Origin: Paenibacillus cremeus
GTDB lineage: Bacteria; Bacillota; Bacilli; Paenibacillales; NBRC-103111
Reading direction: 5' to 3'
Length of the DNA stretch: 64,000 nt
NCBI RefSeq assembly: GCF_007786445.1
Contig: NZ_VNJI01000013.1
Span: 94,719 to 158,718 of the forward strand
Shown in pieces: positions 1-8,767 of this stretch (positions are counted from its first letter, which is position 1; each line of letters opens with the position of its first letter). The position numbers and the translations under genes are program-made. The notes under the pieces were generated by a model, which was not told the origin of the DNA, did not search any database, and saw only the letters and a list, made by a program, of their open reading frames with translations.

Positions 1-1718
1 GTCCGCTCCATCTGATCCTTGCGGGGCGGCACCTTCATGTAACGAAGCGTATCCTCCATGATGTTCTTAACGAGCGGCGCAGCGATCAGCCCCCCGAATT
101 GAATGCCCTGCGGATCGTCGACGGCAGCGTAAATGACCACCTTCGGATCGTCTGCCGGAGCAAAGCCGATGAAAGAAACGATGTGCTCGTCAGCGGAATA
201 GCGGCCGTTGATAACCTTCTGCGCGGTCCCCGTCTTGCCTCCGACGCGGTAGCCGTCGATAAATGCGTTGCGACCGGTCCCGTTGGCGACGACGCTCTCG
301 AGGGTTTCTCGTACTTGCTTGGAGGTCGCCTCCGAGATCACTTGGCGTACCAGCTCCGGCTTGATCGTCTCGACCAGCTCCCCGGTGTCCGGTTTATACC
401 ACGCTCTGCCCACATGCGGCTTGAACAGCTTGCCGCCGTTAATCGCAGCGGAAACCGCTGTAATCTGCTGAATCGGCGTGACCGAAACCCCTTGACCGAA
501 CGACGTCGTTGCCAGCTCGACCGGACCTACTCGGGACGGCTTGAACATGATTCCGTTCTCTTCCCCGCCGAGATCGATGCCGGTCTTTTTGCCGAAGCCG
601 AAGTTATAAATATAATTGAATAATGTGTCTTTGCCAAGACGTTGACCCATCACGACAAAGCCCGGGTTGCAAGAGTTCTCTACGACACCGAGGAACGTCT
701 CACTTCCATGTCCGCCCCGTTTCCAGCAGCGGAGCCGTGCGCCAGCGACTTCAATCGAGCCGTCATCGTAGAAGCCTTCGTTGAGGTTAACCTTCTTCTC
801 TTCCAGCGCTGCGGCGAGTGTAATGATTTTGAACGTGGAACCGGGCTCGTAGGTCATCCAGATCGGCAAGTTCCGGTTATAATTCTCTACCGGATAATTC
901 CTGTAATTGCCCGGCTCATACCCCGGACGCGAGCCCATTGCCAATATTTCGCCGTTGTTCGGATCCATCGCAATCGCAATGACGTGCTTCGGCTGGTACT
1001 TCACCATGGCCTGATCCAGCTCTCGCTCCATGATCGATTGGATGTGACTGTCGATCGTCAGCTGCAGATTCATACCATCCAGCGGAGGCTTGTAGGCATC
1101 CGTCGAGCCAGGCATCTTGTCTCCATTGGCCGCAGCCAAATACGAAATATTGCCTTCGATACCACGCAGGTTTTTATCGTATTTCAATTCTATGCCCGTC
1201 AACCCTTGATTATCAATCCCTGTAAAGCCAAGCACATGGGCAGCCAGCCCGCCGAATGGATAATACCGTTTATTATCTTCCGTCACTCGTATGCCCGGAA
1301 GCTCCAGCTTGCGAATTTCCTCTGCTTTTTCCTGCGTCATCTTGCGGCCCGCCGGTTTAATAAACACGTCTTTTGCCCGCTTCGTAATCAGCTTATAAAC
1401 CTCGTCCTGGCTCATCTGCAGAGCAGCAGCTAATTTTGCAGCGGTTCCTTGCGCGTCTTCGATCTGCGCCGGGATCGCAATCACCGTCGGTGTACTGATG
1501 TTGTAGGCGAGCTGCACGCCATTGCGGTCGAGAACTTCCCCCCGCTTGGCCGTGACCGGAATTTCCCTGCGCCAAGAGTCCTCTGCTTTGTCCGATATTT
1601 CCGGACCGATCCACAACTGCACGTACGCGAGCCGCACTACCAGCGCCAAGAAAAGTAGCGTTCCTACGACCAGTGCGGCGAATAATCGTCGGCGTACCGT
1701 AACGTTCGATGCCCTCAT
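1..1718 (-). CDS. spoVD: SpoVD, sporulation-specific penicillin-binding protein 2 (3' end off the window)
   Basis: Class B penicillin-binding protein, a D,D-transpeptidase. In spore formers SpoVD crosslinks cortex peptidoglycan from the mother-cell side of the forespore membrane. The 572 visible codons show a short cytoplasmic start, one membrane anchor near residues 10-30, a dimerisation region, then the transpeptidase domain with the SxxK motif (STFK, near residue 294), an SxN-type motif (SCN) and KTGTA near residue 495. The C-terminus, where SpoVD usually carries a PASTA domain, lies outside the window. The ATG at 1718 is preceded by GGGAGGG at good spacing. It lies directly downstream of pbpB in the dcw cluster, the position of spoVD in Bacillus; that position, more than any residue, separates it from a vegetative PBP. 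Confidence 0.9.
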   Translation of the reverse strand, partial: MRASNVTVRRRLFAALVVGTLLFLALVVRLAYVQLWIGPEISDKAEDSWRREIPVTAKRGEVLDRNGVQLAYNISTPTVIAIPAQIEDAQGTAAKLAAALQMSQDEVYKLITKRAKDVFIKPAGRKMTQEKAEEIRKLELPGIRVTEDNKRYYPFGGLAAHVLGFTGIDNQGLTGIELKYDKNLRGIEGNISYLAAANGDKMPGSTDAYKPPLDGMNLQLTIDSHIQSIMERELDQAMVKYQPKHVIAIAMDPNNGEILAMGSRPGYEPGNYRNYPVENYNRNLPIWMTYEPGSTFKIITLAAALEEKKVNLNEGFYDDGSIEVAGARLRCWKRGGHGSETFLGVVENSCNPGFVVMGQRLGKDTLFNYIYNFGFGKKTGIDLGGEENGIMFKPSRVGPVELATTSFGQGVSVTPIQQITAVSAAINGGKLFKPHVGRAWYKPDTGELVETIKPELVRQVISEATSKQVRETLESVVANGTGRNAFIDGYRVGGKTGTAQKVINGRYSADEHIVSFIGFAPADDPKVVIYAAVDDPQGIQFGGLIAAPLVKNIMEDTLRYMKVPPRKDQMER

Positions 1719-1827
1719 GCTCGCTAATCCCTCCCTGAACAGAGAATCGTTCATATCATCCCTATTCGGGACAACCAGGGGTTAGAACAAGCTCTTTTCC
1801 GCTTTCAAAGTCGGTCCTGCAGAGGAG

Positions 1828-4155
1828 CTAGGGCTTTTTCGCCGTCGTACCGTTCTGCGGCTTTACTGACACGCTTTCGGCTTTCACTTTTTTGTCCGGT
1901 TTATCGGTTTTATCCGATTTATCCGATTTATCCTGCTTATCGTTATCCGTTGTATCCTGGATTTGGTTAAGTGGTTTCAGCTGCAGTGTCAGCACTCGGC
2001 TATCGCCGGTACCATCGAGTGTCTGCGAAGTAACATAGCCTTCTCCCGTAGAGCTGCAGTGCAGCTTGATGAAGGAGCACACCTCCAGCGCATCGCGCAG
2101 CGACTTGCCGCTTAGATCGGGCACCGAGATATCACTGCCGCCTTCCTGCATCAATACATAAATTCGCTGCGAGCTGCCGATTTCAGTACCAGGGACCGGA
2201 GATTGGGCGAGGACTTTCGCGCCTTTGCCAAGAGCTTCCACAGTGACACCGAATTTGTTCATCGTAGATTTCACTTGATCCAGCGGCATGCCCGTTAAGT
2301 CCGGCGTCGTCGTCCGTGTATCCCGCTCCGTTGCTTGAATCTGCTGCTGTTGCTGCACGGTCGATGGCGCGATGCCCATATAGCGCAGCGTTTGGGATAC
2401 GATCTCCTTAAACGCGGGAGCTGCCACGTCGCCGCCCAAGTGATAGTCGCCGCCGAGATCCGGTTGATCGGCAATAATCGTCACAAGAATCCGAGGGTCT
2501 TCAATCGGCGCATACCCGATGAACGAAATAACCCACTTGCCTTCAGCATAGCCTTTTTCCCCCGGATCAACGAGGTTGGCGGTTCCTGTTTTACCTGCAA
2601 TGCGGTAGCCTTCGATATAAGCTTTACGGCCGGTACCAATATCCTTGTCCGACACGACACCTTCCAAATAGTCGCTAACTTGCTTGGCCGTTTTCTCTGA
2701 AACGACCTGACGGACAACTTGAGGCTCATTTTTTTGAATGACTTCGCCGGTTTCGGGGTTATAAATTTCTTTGATAATATGAGGCCACATTAATTTACCG
2801 CCGTTGGCGATCGCCCCGTAGGCCGCCGTCTGCTGGATTGCCGTTGCCGTTAAGCCTTGTCCGTAGGTTGCCGTTGCAAACTCCGCAGGATACTTCATGT
2901 TCACGAGCCCGGGTACCTCGCCGGGAATATCGACGTTCGTTTTGGCGCCAAAGCCGAATTTGTCTATGTATTGGCGCAGCTTGGTTTCGCCCAGCTTCTC
3001 GTAGCCCAGCTTCACGAATGCCACGTTACTGGAGCGCTTCAAGCCTTCCAGATAAGTGATTTTCCCCCAACCGGTTACGTTATGGTCATGGAGCTTGCGC
3101 CCCGGCACTTGAATGGAGCCAGATTGGTACGTTTCCGTCGGGTTAAACAGCCCCTCCTCCACCGTAGCGGCCAACGTAACCAGCTTAAAGGTTGACCCCG
3201 GCTCGTACTGCGATGCGACAGCGTGATTTTGAAAATCGCTCATTTGCTTCGTATCCCAATATCGGTTCGGGTTGAACGAAGGCGTGTTGGCGATCCCTAA
3301 AATTTCCATCGTTTTCGGATCCACTGCGATGGCCGTCAAGCTTTTCGGATGCCACTTCTCATTCACCTTGTCCAGCGCGTTCTCGATATAAAACTGGATG
3401 TTCTTATCGATCGTCAAGCGAACGTTGTCTCCGTTGATCGCTTTCTGGAAGTTGGCCGTTGAATTGGGCAGCTCCACGCCGTAGCGGTCCGTTTCGGTCT
3501 TTAAGAAGCCCGGCGTCCCTTTCAAAAAATTGTCGAGCTGAGCCTCGATCCCCATGATCGGCTTTCCTTCTTTACTGGTGTAGCCGAGGATATGCGATGC
3601 CAGCTTGCCGCCAGGATAAAACCGCTTGCTCTCGGGCAGCAGCAAAATCCCGACACTTTTGTTCTTCCCATCGATACGCTTCTGCAAATCTTCGACCAGC
3701 TTGTTGATCTGGTCAGCTACATCTGCGTCAATTTTCCACCCTTCATTGCCAAGTTCAATTTGCGTATAATAATCGCCGTTGTCTTTCTTCTTGTTGATCC
3801 GCTCCCGGATTTTATCCTCCAGACCTGCTGCCGCGCCACTGTTTTGAGGCGGTGCCAGGATCGCGGCCAGTCCTCTGACCACATCGTTCTCAATGTGCTT
3901 ATCGTGAATGGTCTTCGGATTCAGTGCCAATGTGAATGCCGGGGCATCCTCCGCCAGCACCTTGTCATTCCGGTCCAAAATCGCTCCTCGGACCGCTCGC
4001 AGCTCATCATCCGCCGCCCAGCGCTCCTTAGCCATCGAGAGCAGTTCCGCTCCTTGGACCACCTGTACCCAATAGAGTCGCGTAACCAGGAAAACAAAAA
4101 GGAGGGTGAATAGCCCTCCGACAAGTAACGACCGTAATTTAACTTTTTTTGTCAT
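1828..4155 (-). CDS. pbpB: Penicillin-binding protein 2B, septal transpeptidase
   Basis: Class B PBP that crosslinks septal peptidoglycan as part of the divisome (FtsI role, partner of FtsL/DivIC/FtsW). The 775 aa contain one N-terminal membrane span (about 10-30), the dimerisation domain, the transpeptidase domain with STFK near residue 321, SSN, and KTGTA near residue 521, then two PASTA-like repeats (about 610-735) that include the motif SPVPGTEI. The tail from about 735 is a lysine/aspartate-rich low-complexity segment ending in a basic stretch. Start ATG is supported by AAGGGGCG upstream. It lies 18 bases after ftsL and 109 bases before spoVD. Two PASTA repeats fit the pbpB lineage. The charged tail is longer than I expect for the family. 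Confidence 0.93.
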   Translation of the reverse strand: MTKKVKLRSLLVGGLFTLLFVFLVTRLYWVQVVQGAELLSMAKERWAADDELRAVRGAILDRNDKVLAEDAPAFTLALNPKTIHDKHIENDVVRGLAAILAPPQNSGAAAGLEDKIRERINKKKDNGDYYTQIELGNEGWKIDADVADQINKLVEDLQKRIDGKNKSVGILLLPESKRFYPGGKLASHILGYTSKEGKPIMGIEAQLDNFLKGTPGFLKTETDRYGVELPNSTANFQKAINGDNVRLTIDKNIQFYIENALDKVNEKWHPKSLTAIAVDPKTMEILGIANTPSFNPNRYWDTKQMSDFQNHAVASQYEPGSTFKLVTLAATVEEGLFNPTETYQSGSIQVPGRKLHDHNVTGWGKITYLEGLKRSSNVAFVKLGYEKLGETKLRQYIDKFGFGAKTNVDIPGEVPGLVNMKYPAEFATATYGQGLTATAIQQTAAYGAIANGGKLMWPHIIKEIYNPETGEVIQKNEPQVVRQVVSEKTAKQVSDYLEGVVSDKDIGTGRKAYIEGYRIAGKTGTANLVDPGEKGYAEGKWVISFIGYAPIEDPRILVTIIADQPDLGGDYHLGGDVAAPAFKEIVSQTLRYMGIAPSTVQQQQQIQATERDTRTTTPDLTGMPLDQVKSTMNKFGVTVEALGKGAKVLAQSPVPGTEIGSSQRIYVLMQEGGSDISVPDLSGKSLRDALEVCSFIKLHCSSTGEGYVTSQTLDGTGDSRVLTLQLKPLNQIQDTTDNDKQDKSDKSDKTDKPDKKVKAESVSVKPQNGTTAKKP

Positions 4156-4173
4156 CTCATCTCGCCCCTTACA

Positions 4174-4641
4174 TCAAGGCTGTTCCTTGGTTTTTTTGGC
4201 GCTTGCCGTGCTGCCTGGTGCAATTCCCTGTGATCCGGTGCCAGGTGCATTCGTCTTCGCCGGACCCGCCGCTTTGATCTGCTTCTCATCGGGAACGGTG
4301 TATCCGTACTTCTTAGCCTCTTGTTCGAAGCGCTCCGGACTAGAGAGCGTTTCCACCTTGCGCTTCAGTACACTGTTCTCCGCTTCCAGCTTCTTCAGCT
4401 GCTGCTCGATCTTCATAATGTTCGTGTTCATTTCATAGATTTGCGCGTAGCGCCAGATGATTAAACCTGCCACTACGACGCAAATCGCCACGGTGAATAA
4501 ATAGAGCAGCTTCTCCTGCACCGGCAGGCCCACCTTCGCACGTACCGCCGGTTTGCTTGGTTCATTCAAGTTCACCTTCACTTGATTCTTCGTCGTTGTC
4601 CGCTGTTCTACAGCTAAACTTCCGTGCATGTATGCCGGCAA
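4174..4641 (-). CDS. ftsL: Cell division protein FtsL
   Basis: Small bitopic divisome protein that forms a coiled-coil complex with DivIC and DivIB and helps activate septal wall synthesis. The 155 aa show a 45-residue cytoplasmic start, one membrane helix (about 48-66, LYLFTVAICVVVAGLIIW), and an extracytoplasmic heptad-like region (about 70-105, IEQQLKKLEAENSVLKRKV) followed by a Pro/Ala/Gly-rich tail. The start is a TTG at 4641: AAGGGGG sits 8 bases upstream of it, whereas the next ATG (4629) would be too far from that site. FtsL sequences diverge strongly; the assignment rests on topology plus the position between rsmH and pbpB. Confidence 0.88.
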   Translation of the reverse strand: MPAYMHGSLAVEQRTTTKNQVKVNLNEPSKPAVRAKVGLPVQEKLLYLFTVAICVVVAGLIIWRYAQIYEMNTNIMKIEQQLKKLEAENSVLKRKVETLSSPERFEQEAKKYGYTVPDEKQIKAAGPAKTNAPGTGSQGIAPGSTASAKKTKEQP

Positions 4642-4654
4642 AATGGTTTCCCCC

Positions 4655-5611
4655 TTAGGTCGAAAGTTTCTCCGCTATTCTAAGCTTGGCCGAACGTGCG
4701 CGGTTATTAGCTTCCAGCTCTTCACTGCTCGCCTCGATCGGCTTACGATTGACTAATTTGACTACGCCTTCGTTGCCGCAAACGCACATTGGAAAATCCG
4801 GTGGGCAGGTGCACTTCGCCACGTACTTGTTAAAGGTTTGCTTGCAAATGCGATCCTCAAGCGAGTGAAACGTAATGACGGCCGCCCGGCCGCCTGGTGC
4901 AAGGCAGCGAATCGACTGCTCCAGCGCGTCTTCGAAAGCGCCCAGCTCATCATTGACCGCGATGCGCAGCGCCTGAAAGCTGCGTTTCGCCGGATGGGGG
5001 CCCGTGCGGCGCGCGGCTGCGGGAATCCCTTCCTTGATCAGCTCCACGAGCTCGCCGGTCGTTTCGATCGGCTTCTTCGCCCTAGCCGCGGCAATGCTGG
5101 CTGCAATGCGCCGCGAGAACTTCTCTTCGCCGTATTCGAACAAAATATCGGCTATTTCCTTCTCCGACCAATCGTTCACGATATCTCTGGCCGTCAGCGG
5201 CGCGGTGCGATCCATCCGCATATCGAGCTCCGCGTCGTGGTTATAGCTGAAGCCGCGATCCGCTTCATCCAGCTGCGGCGACGAGACGCCCAGATCGAAC
5301 AAGATGCCGTCCACCTGCGGTCGTCCGTCCTTCATCGCTTGCGGAATGCGGGACAACTCCCGCTCCAAAAAGCGAAAATTGCTGCGGACCAGCTTAACGC
5401 GATCCGCCACCGGAGCCAGTCGCTCAGCTGCATTGGCTAGCGCCGCATCGTCCTGATCAAAGGCGATCAAGAGCCCCTCCGGTCCGAGCCGGGAAGCGAT
5501 TTCGTAGCTGTGGCCTGCGCCGCCTAGCGTACAGTCCACGTAAACACCGTCTGGCTTTATATGTAATCCTTGCACTGCTTCGTCCTTTAAAACCGTCACA
5601 TGATGAAACAT
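4655..5611 (-). CDS. rsmH: 16S rRNA (cytosine(1402)-N(4))-methyltransferase RsmH
   Basis: S-adenosylmethionine-dependent methyltransferase for N4 of C1402 in 16S rRNA (formerly MraW). The 318 aa are full family length. They begin with the usual [13 protein letters not shown], carry the SAM-binding [11 protein letters not shown], the conserved [11 protein letters not shown] and DMRMD, and end with a region rich in FHSLEDR-type motifs. Start ATG has GGAGGACAC upstream. It lies 20 bases after mraZ and 13 bases before ftsL, so co-transcription is very likely. Confidence 0.96.
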   Translation of the reverse strand: MFHHVTVLKDEAVQGLHIKPDGVYVDCTLGGAGHSYEIASRLGPEGLLIAFDQDDAALANAAERLAPVADRVKLVRSNFRFLERELSRIPQAMKDGRPQVDGILFDLGVSSPQLDEADRGFSYNHDAELDMRMDRTAPLTARDIVNDWSEKEIADILFEYGEEKFSRRIAASIAAARAKKPIETTGELVELIKEGIPAAARRTGPHPAKRSFQALRIAVNDELGAFEDALEQSIRCLAPGGRAAVITFHSLEDRICKQTFNKYVAKCTCPPDFPMCVCGNEGVVKLVNRKPIEASSEELEANNRARSAKLRIAEKLST

Positions 5612-5631
5612 CGTCTAGTGTCCTCCTGCAT

Positions 5632-6069
5632 TTACAAATCGAAGTTGAAATCGACCAATTTTTCCGCAATCTCGTTAAACGATTCTTCCGATTGCTCGGC
5701 ATAGTTTTCCCAGATTGCCTTGCTCCAAATCTCCACCCGATTAGAAACACCGATGACTACGCAATCCTTCTCTAACTTGGCATGTTCGAGCAAATTGTTC
5801 GGCAGATTGACTCTGCCCTGCTTGTCCAGCTCGCACTCCGTCGCCCCGGAGAAAAAAAACCGGGTGAATGCCCGAGCATCAGACTTCATAAGCGGGAGCG
5901 CTTTAAGCTTCTGCTCCAGCACAGCCCACTCATCCATGGGGTATACAAATAAGCATTGGTCTAATCCGCGAGTGACAATGAACGATGTTCCGAGGGCTTC
6001 ACGAAACTTGGCAGGCACGATCATCCGGCCTTTCTCATCAACGGTGTGTTGATATTCCCCCATAAACAT
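5632..6069 (-). CDS. mraZ: Transcriptional regulator MraZ
   Basis: Ring-forming DNA-binding protein with two AbrB-like (SpoVT-AbrB) swapped-hairpin domains that controls the dcw operon it heads. The sequence starts [11 protein letters not shown] and contains the expected [13 protein letters not shown] and, in the second half, [10 protein letters not shown] chose the ATG at 6069 rather than a GTG at 6081. It gives the usual MraZ start and length (145 aa), and the AAAGGGGG ribosome binding site lies about 12 bases upstream of it, whereas it abuts the GTG. The repeats it should bind lie immediately upstream. Confidence 0.95.
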   Translation of the reverse strand: MFMGEYQHTVDEKGRMIVPAKFREALGTSFIVTRGLDQCLFVYPMDEWAVLEQKLKALPLMKSDARAFTRFFFSGATECELDKQGRVNLPNNLLEHAKLEKDCVVIGVSNRVEIWSKAIWENYAEQSEESFNEIAEKLVDFNFDL

Positions 6070-6080
6070 CCCACATTGCA

Positions 6081-6118
6081 CCCCCTTTCCACCACTTTAA
6101 CCCACTTTCCACCACCTG
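6081..6118 (-). promoter_or_regulatory. MraZ-binding repeats (three AAAG-type repeats, 10-bp period)
   Basis: Reading toward mraZ, the blocks AAAGTGGGTT, AAAGTGGTGG and AAAGGGGGTG follow one another at exactly 10 bases, preceded by a partial GGTGG. Direct repeats with a helical-turn period upstream of mraZ are the known MraZ operator type. The last repeat doubles as the mraZ ribosome binding site, so binding here could also mask translation initiation or DNA immediately at the gene start (inference). Confidence 0.75.
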
Positions 6119-6142
6119 TAAACTAATTATTCGCCACATTAA

Positions 6143-6184
6143 CAAAAAATCCTGCTTCGTCGTATGACGTAAGCAGGATTTTTT
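6143..6184 (-). terminator. Intrinsic terminator after the DUF4349 gene
   Basis: Arms AATCCTGCTT (6149-6158) and AAGCAGGATT (6171-6180), with the stem continuing through CGTC/GACG around a four-base loop. A-run and T-run flanks on both sides make it usable in either direction. It separates the DUF4349 gene from the mraZ operon. Confidence 0.85.
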
Positions 6185-6187
6185 GGG

Positions 6188-7261
6188 TTACTCGTTGGGG
6201 TCTTTCGTCTCGGTTTGAGTATTCGCTTGTGCCTGGTTGTGTTCCAAAAGAGTGCTGCGGACACTGACGAGCTTTGCCAGCCTCCTCTTGCGGACCATCC
6301 ACAAAGGAATTCCGATGAGAGCCAGCAGGATTAGGACCGGAAGCGCCCCGGCCAAAATGACCACAAGCCACTGCAGCGCAACAGACAGAACCACCACGCT
6401 TCCGTTCAATGCGGCGGCCGAGCGTGTGATTAATGGCCCCCGATCCCGGGACTGGATGATCTCCGCGGAGCCGATTTTTTGCGTTACCCGCAGCTCGATG
6501 GTGGAGTAGGCGACATTTTGCTCCAGATAACGCATTCGGCCTTTAATCCGCTCGATTTCCTCCTGCACCTTACCAAGCTCGTTCGAGAACGACACCAGCT
6601 CCTCCGCCTTAGTCGCCTTTTCCATAAACGCGGTCAAGCGGCTTTCCACCACTTGTTTGGCTTTCAGCCTCGCAGTCAAATCCACGTATTCTTCTGTCAC
6701 ATCCTGCCCCTGCAGGCTTTTCTGCATCGTCGGATTAAGCTTCTCCAGCTGCGATAAGAGCGATTGAAAGCCGTTCGCCGGTACCTTGATCGTGAATGTC
6801 CCGCTCTTCTCGTTCGTCATCGTATTTTCATTGAACTGTAAAATGTACGCACCGGCCTGTTTGACCGTCTCCTGCACCTGCTGCGCGACGTCCTGATATT
6901 TCTCTACCTGCATCACAAGATGGGCGGTGTAAATGATTTTGCGGGTGTACGCGTCTGAGTTGTCAGGTAATGCTTGCCCCGTGAAGCTGCCTTGTGCTCC
7001 TGCCGGCGCACTCACGGTGTTCGATGCCGTTGCATTAGCCATCTTGGCCATGTCCGCCACCGCAGCCGGTCCCCCCGCACTATCGGCCGCCCCTTGCGGA
7101 GCGACAGCTTTACTCTCGGCGTGGCCCGCCGTTCCGGTTGATACCGCCATGTCCGCCTTTGACGACAAGGCGCTGCAGCCCGACAGAAGCAGCAGCAATG
7201 CTACCGCACCCGCAAGCCCCCTAGCATGCCTGGGCCACACTCTTCTTTCTTTCTCTTCCAT
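6188..7261 (-). CDS. DUF4349-family lipoprotein with C-terminal membrane helix
   Basis: A 357-aa envelope protein. The N-terminus has a charged start, a hydrophobic stretch and a lipobox LLSGC (Cys about 29), so it should be lipid-anchored. It is followed by an Ala/Gly-rich linker to about 100. Residues about 105-275 match the DUF4349 pattern (YTAHLVMQVEKY, then coiled-coil-prone helices with VDLTARLKAKQ and LGKVQEEIERIKGR). A membrane helix follows near 290-320 with a basic end. Function is not established for the family. It forms a single-gene unit bounded by terminators. Its place between ahcY and mraZ is not the usual Bacillus order. Confidence 0.8.
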   Translation of the reverse strand: MEEKERRVWPRHARGLAGAVALLLLLSGCSALSSKADMAVSTGTAGHAESKAVAPQGAADSAGGPAAVADMAKMANATASNTVSAPAGAQGSFTGQALPDNSDAYTRKIIYTAHLVMQVEKYQDVAQQVQETVKQAGAYILQFNENTMTNEKSGTFTIKVPANGFQSLLSQLEKLNPTMQKSLQGQDVTEEYVDLTARLKAKQVVESRLTAFMEKATKAEELVSFSNELGKVQEEIERIKGRMRYLEQNVAYSTIELRVTQKIGSAEIIQSRDRGPLITRSAAALNGSVVVLSVALQWLVVILAGALPVLILLALIGIPLWMVRKRRLAKLVSVRSTLLEHNQAQANTQTETKDPNE

Positions 7262-7360
7262 CTTCTTCCCCCCTGGTCTGATGGCTTTCCAGCGACCATG
7301 AATTTCTGGATTCGCTTACCCCATAGACGGGATGGGTGATGACGTTGTTGCATGATTTTG

Positions 7361-7408
7361 GAAAAAAAAGAACCCCTCTCTCAGACTTACGTCCAAGAAA
7401 GAGGTGTT
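7361..7408 (-). terminator. Intrinsic terminator after ahcY
   Basis: In the ahcY transcript, a stem of about 11 pairs (arms at 7371-7382 and about 7397-7408, one mismatch) is followed by eight U residues (A-run 7362-7369 on the plus strand). Confidence 0.75.
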
Positions 7409-7424
7409 GGCTTACTTATGCGGC

Positions 7425-8690
7425 TTAGTGCTCCGCCCAGCTGTCCAAATACGATTTTTGCTGCTCCGTCAGCGTATCGATCCCCATACCCATCGCCGCA
7501 AGCTTGAAGCGCGCCACTTGCTCATCCAGCTCATAAGGTACGTTAACGACTTTGCTGCCGATTTGCTTATAGTTGTCGTTCACATATTTCAGCGACATCG
7601 CTTGCAGCGCGAATGTCATATCCATGATTTCCGCCGGGTGACCATCGCCTGCCGCCAGGTTAACCAAACGACCTTCCGCCAAAATGTAGAACTTGCGGCC
7701 GTCCGCCAGTTTATATTCTTCAATATTGCGGCGTACAGTACGCTTGGAAACCGCCAGTGCCTCCAGCTCCGGCTTATTCACTTCCACATCGAAGTGACCG
7801 GCATTGGACAAAATCGCGCCGTCCTTCATCACTTGGTAATGCTCACCGCGGATGACATCCCGGTTACCGGTTACCGTGACGAAGAAATCGCCCACTTTTG
7901 CTGCTTCCACCATCGGCATGACGGCAAAACCGTCCATGTAAGCTTCAACCGCTTTGATCGCATCGATCTCGGTAACGATGACGTTCGCACCAAGTCCCTT
8001 AGCACGCATCGCCACGCCTTTACCGCACCAGCCGTAGCCGACTACAACCACCGTTTTACCTGCTACGACCAGGTTGGTCGTCCGGTTGATGCCATCCCAT
8101 ACGGATTGGCCCGTGCCATAGCGGTTATCGAACAAATATTTGCAGAATGCGTCGTTTACAGCAACCATCGGGAACTGCAGCTGACCCTCTTTTTCAAGCG
8201 ACTTCAAACGCAGGATGCCTGTCGTTGTTTCTTCGGCTCCGCCGCGCACGTTTTTCAGCAAGTCTTTACGCTCGGAATGAAGAATCGTCACCAAGTCACC
8301 ACCGTCGTCGATGATCAGGTCCGGCTCGGTTTCCAGCGTCTTGATCAGCAGATCCTTGTACTCCTGCGGATCCGGGTTATATTTGGCGAAAACGGTAATC
8401 CCGTCTTCGACGAGCGCCGCGCACACATCGTCTTGTGTCGACAGCGGATTGCTTCCGCAAATCGTTACATCCGCACCACCGGCTTGCACGACCTTTGCCA
8501 GGTAAGCGGTTTTGGCCTCCAAGTGAAGGGAAATCGCCACTTTCAGCCCTTTAAACGGCTGCTCCTTCTCAAACTGCTCACGAATCCGGTTCAATACCGG
8601 CATATGGGCGTTAACCCAGTCAATTTTTAAATGTCCTTCCGGCGCGAGCGCAATGTCGCGGATAATGCTGCGGTCTTTAGTGCTAGCCAT
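7425..8690 (-). CDS. ahcY: Adenosylhomocysteinase (S-adenosyl-L-homocysteine hydrolase)
   Basis: NAD-dependent enzyme that splits S-adenosylhomocysteine to adenosine and homocysteine, recycling the product of methyltransferases. The 421 aa contain the substrate-domain motifs SLHLEAKTAYL, CGSNPLSTQDDV, NDAFCKYLFDNRYGTGQS and the NAD-binding VVVVGYGWCGKGVA (GxGxxGxG), then SNAGHFDVE and GDGHPAEIMDMTFALQ. The length fits the shorter bacterial form, without the insertion found in many other members. AGGAGG precedes the ATG. B. subtilis uses the Pfs/LuxS route instead, so this is a lineage-level difference. No SAH or SAM riboswitch is visible in the 77-base leader. Confidence 0.97.
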   Translation of the reverse strand: MASTKDRSIIRDIALAPEGHLKIDWVNAHMPVLNRIREQFEKEQPFKGLKVAISLHLEAKTAYLAKVVQAGGADVTICGSNPLSTQDDVCAALVEDGITVFAKYNPDPQEYKDLLIKTLETEPDLIIDDGGDLVTILHSERKDLLKNVRGGAEETTTGILRLKSLEKEGQLQFPMVAVNDAFCKYLFDNRYGTGQSVWDGINRTTNLVVAGKTVVVVGYGWCGKGVAMRAKGLGANVIVTEIDAIKAVEAYMDGFAVMPMVEAAKVGDFFVTVTGNRDVIRGEHYQVMKDGAILSNAGHFDVEVNKPELEALAVSKRTVRRNIEEYKLADGRKFYILAEGRLVNLAAGDGHPAEIMDMTFALQAMSLKYVNDNYKQIGSKVVNVPYELDEQVARFKLAAMGMGIDTLTEQQKSYLDSWAEH

Positions 8691-8767
8691 TAAATTCGTT
8701 CCTCCTAATTAAAAATTCCACAAGTACAAATCAATTGGATAATCCATCTATATGTAGAATTGACTCT

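Noticed and set aside
7404..8630. A 408-codon open frame opposite ahcY
   Set aside because: Antisense shadow of a highly conserved gene; no start signal.
8691..8767. SAH or SAM riboswitch before ahcY
   Set aside because: The 77-base gap shows no conserved junction motifs and no terminator.
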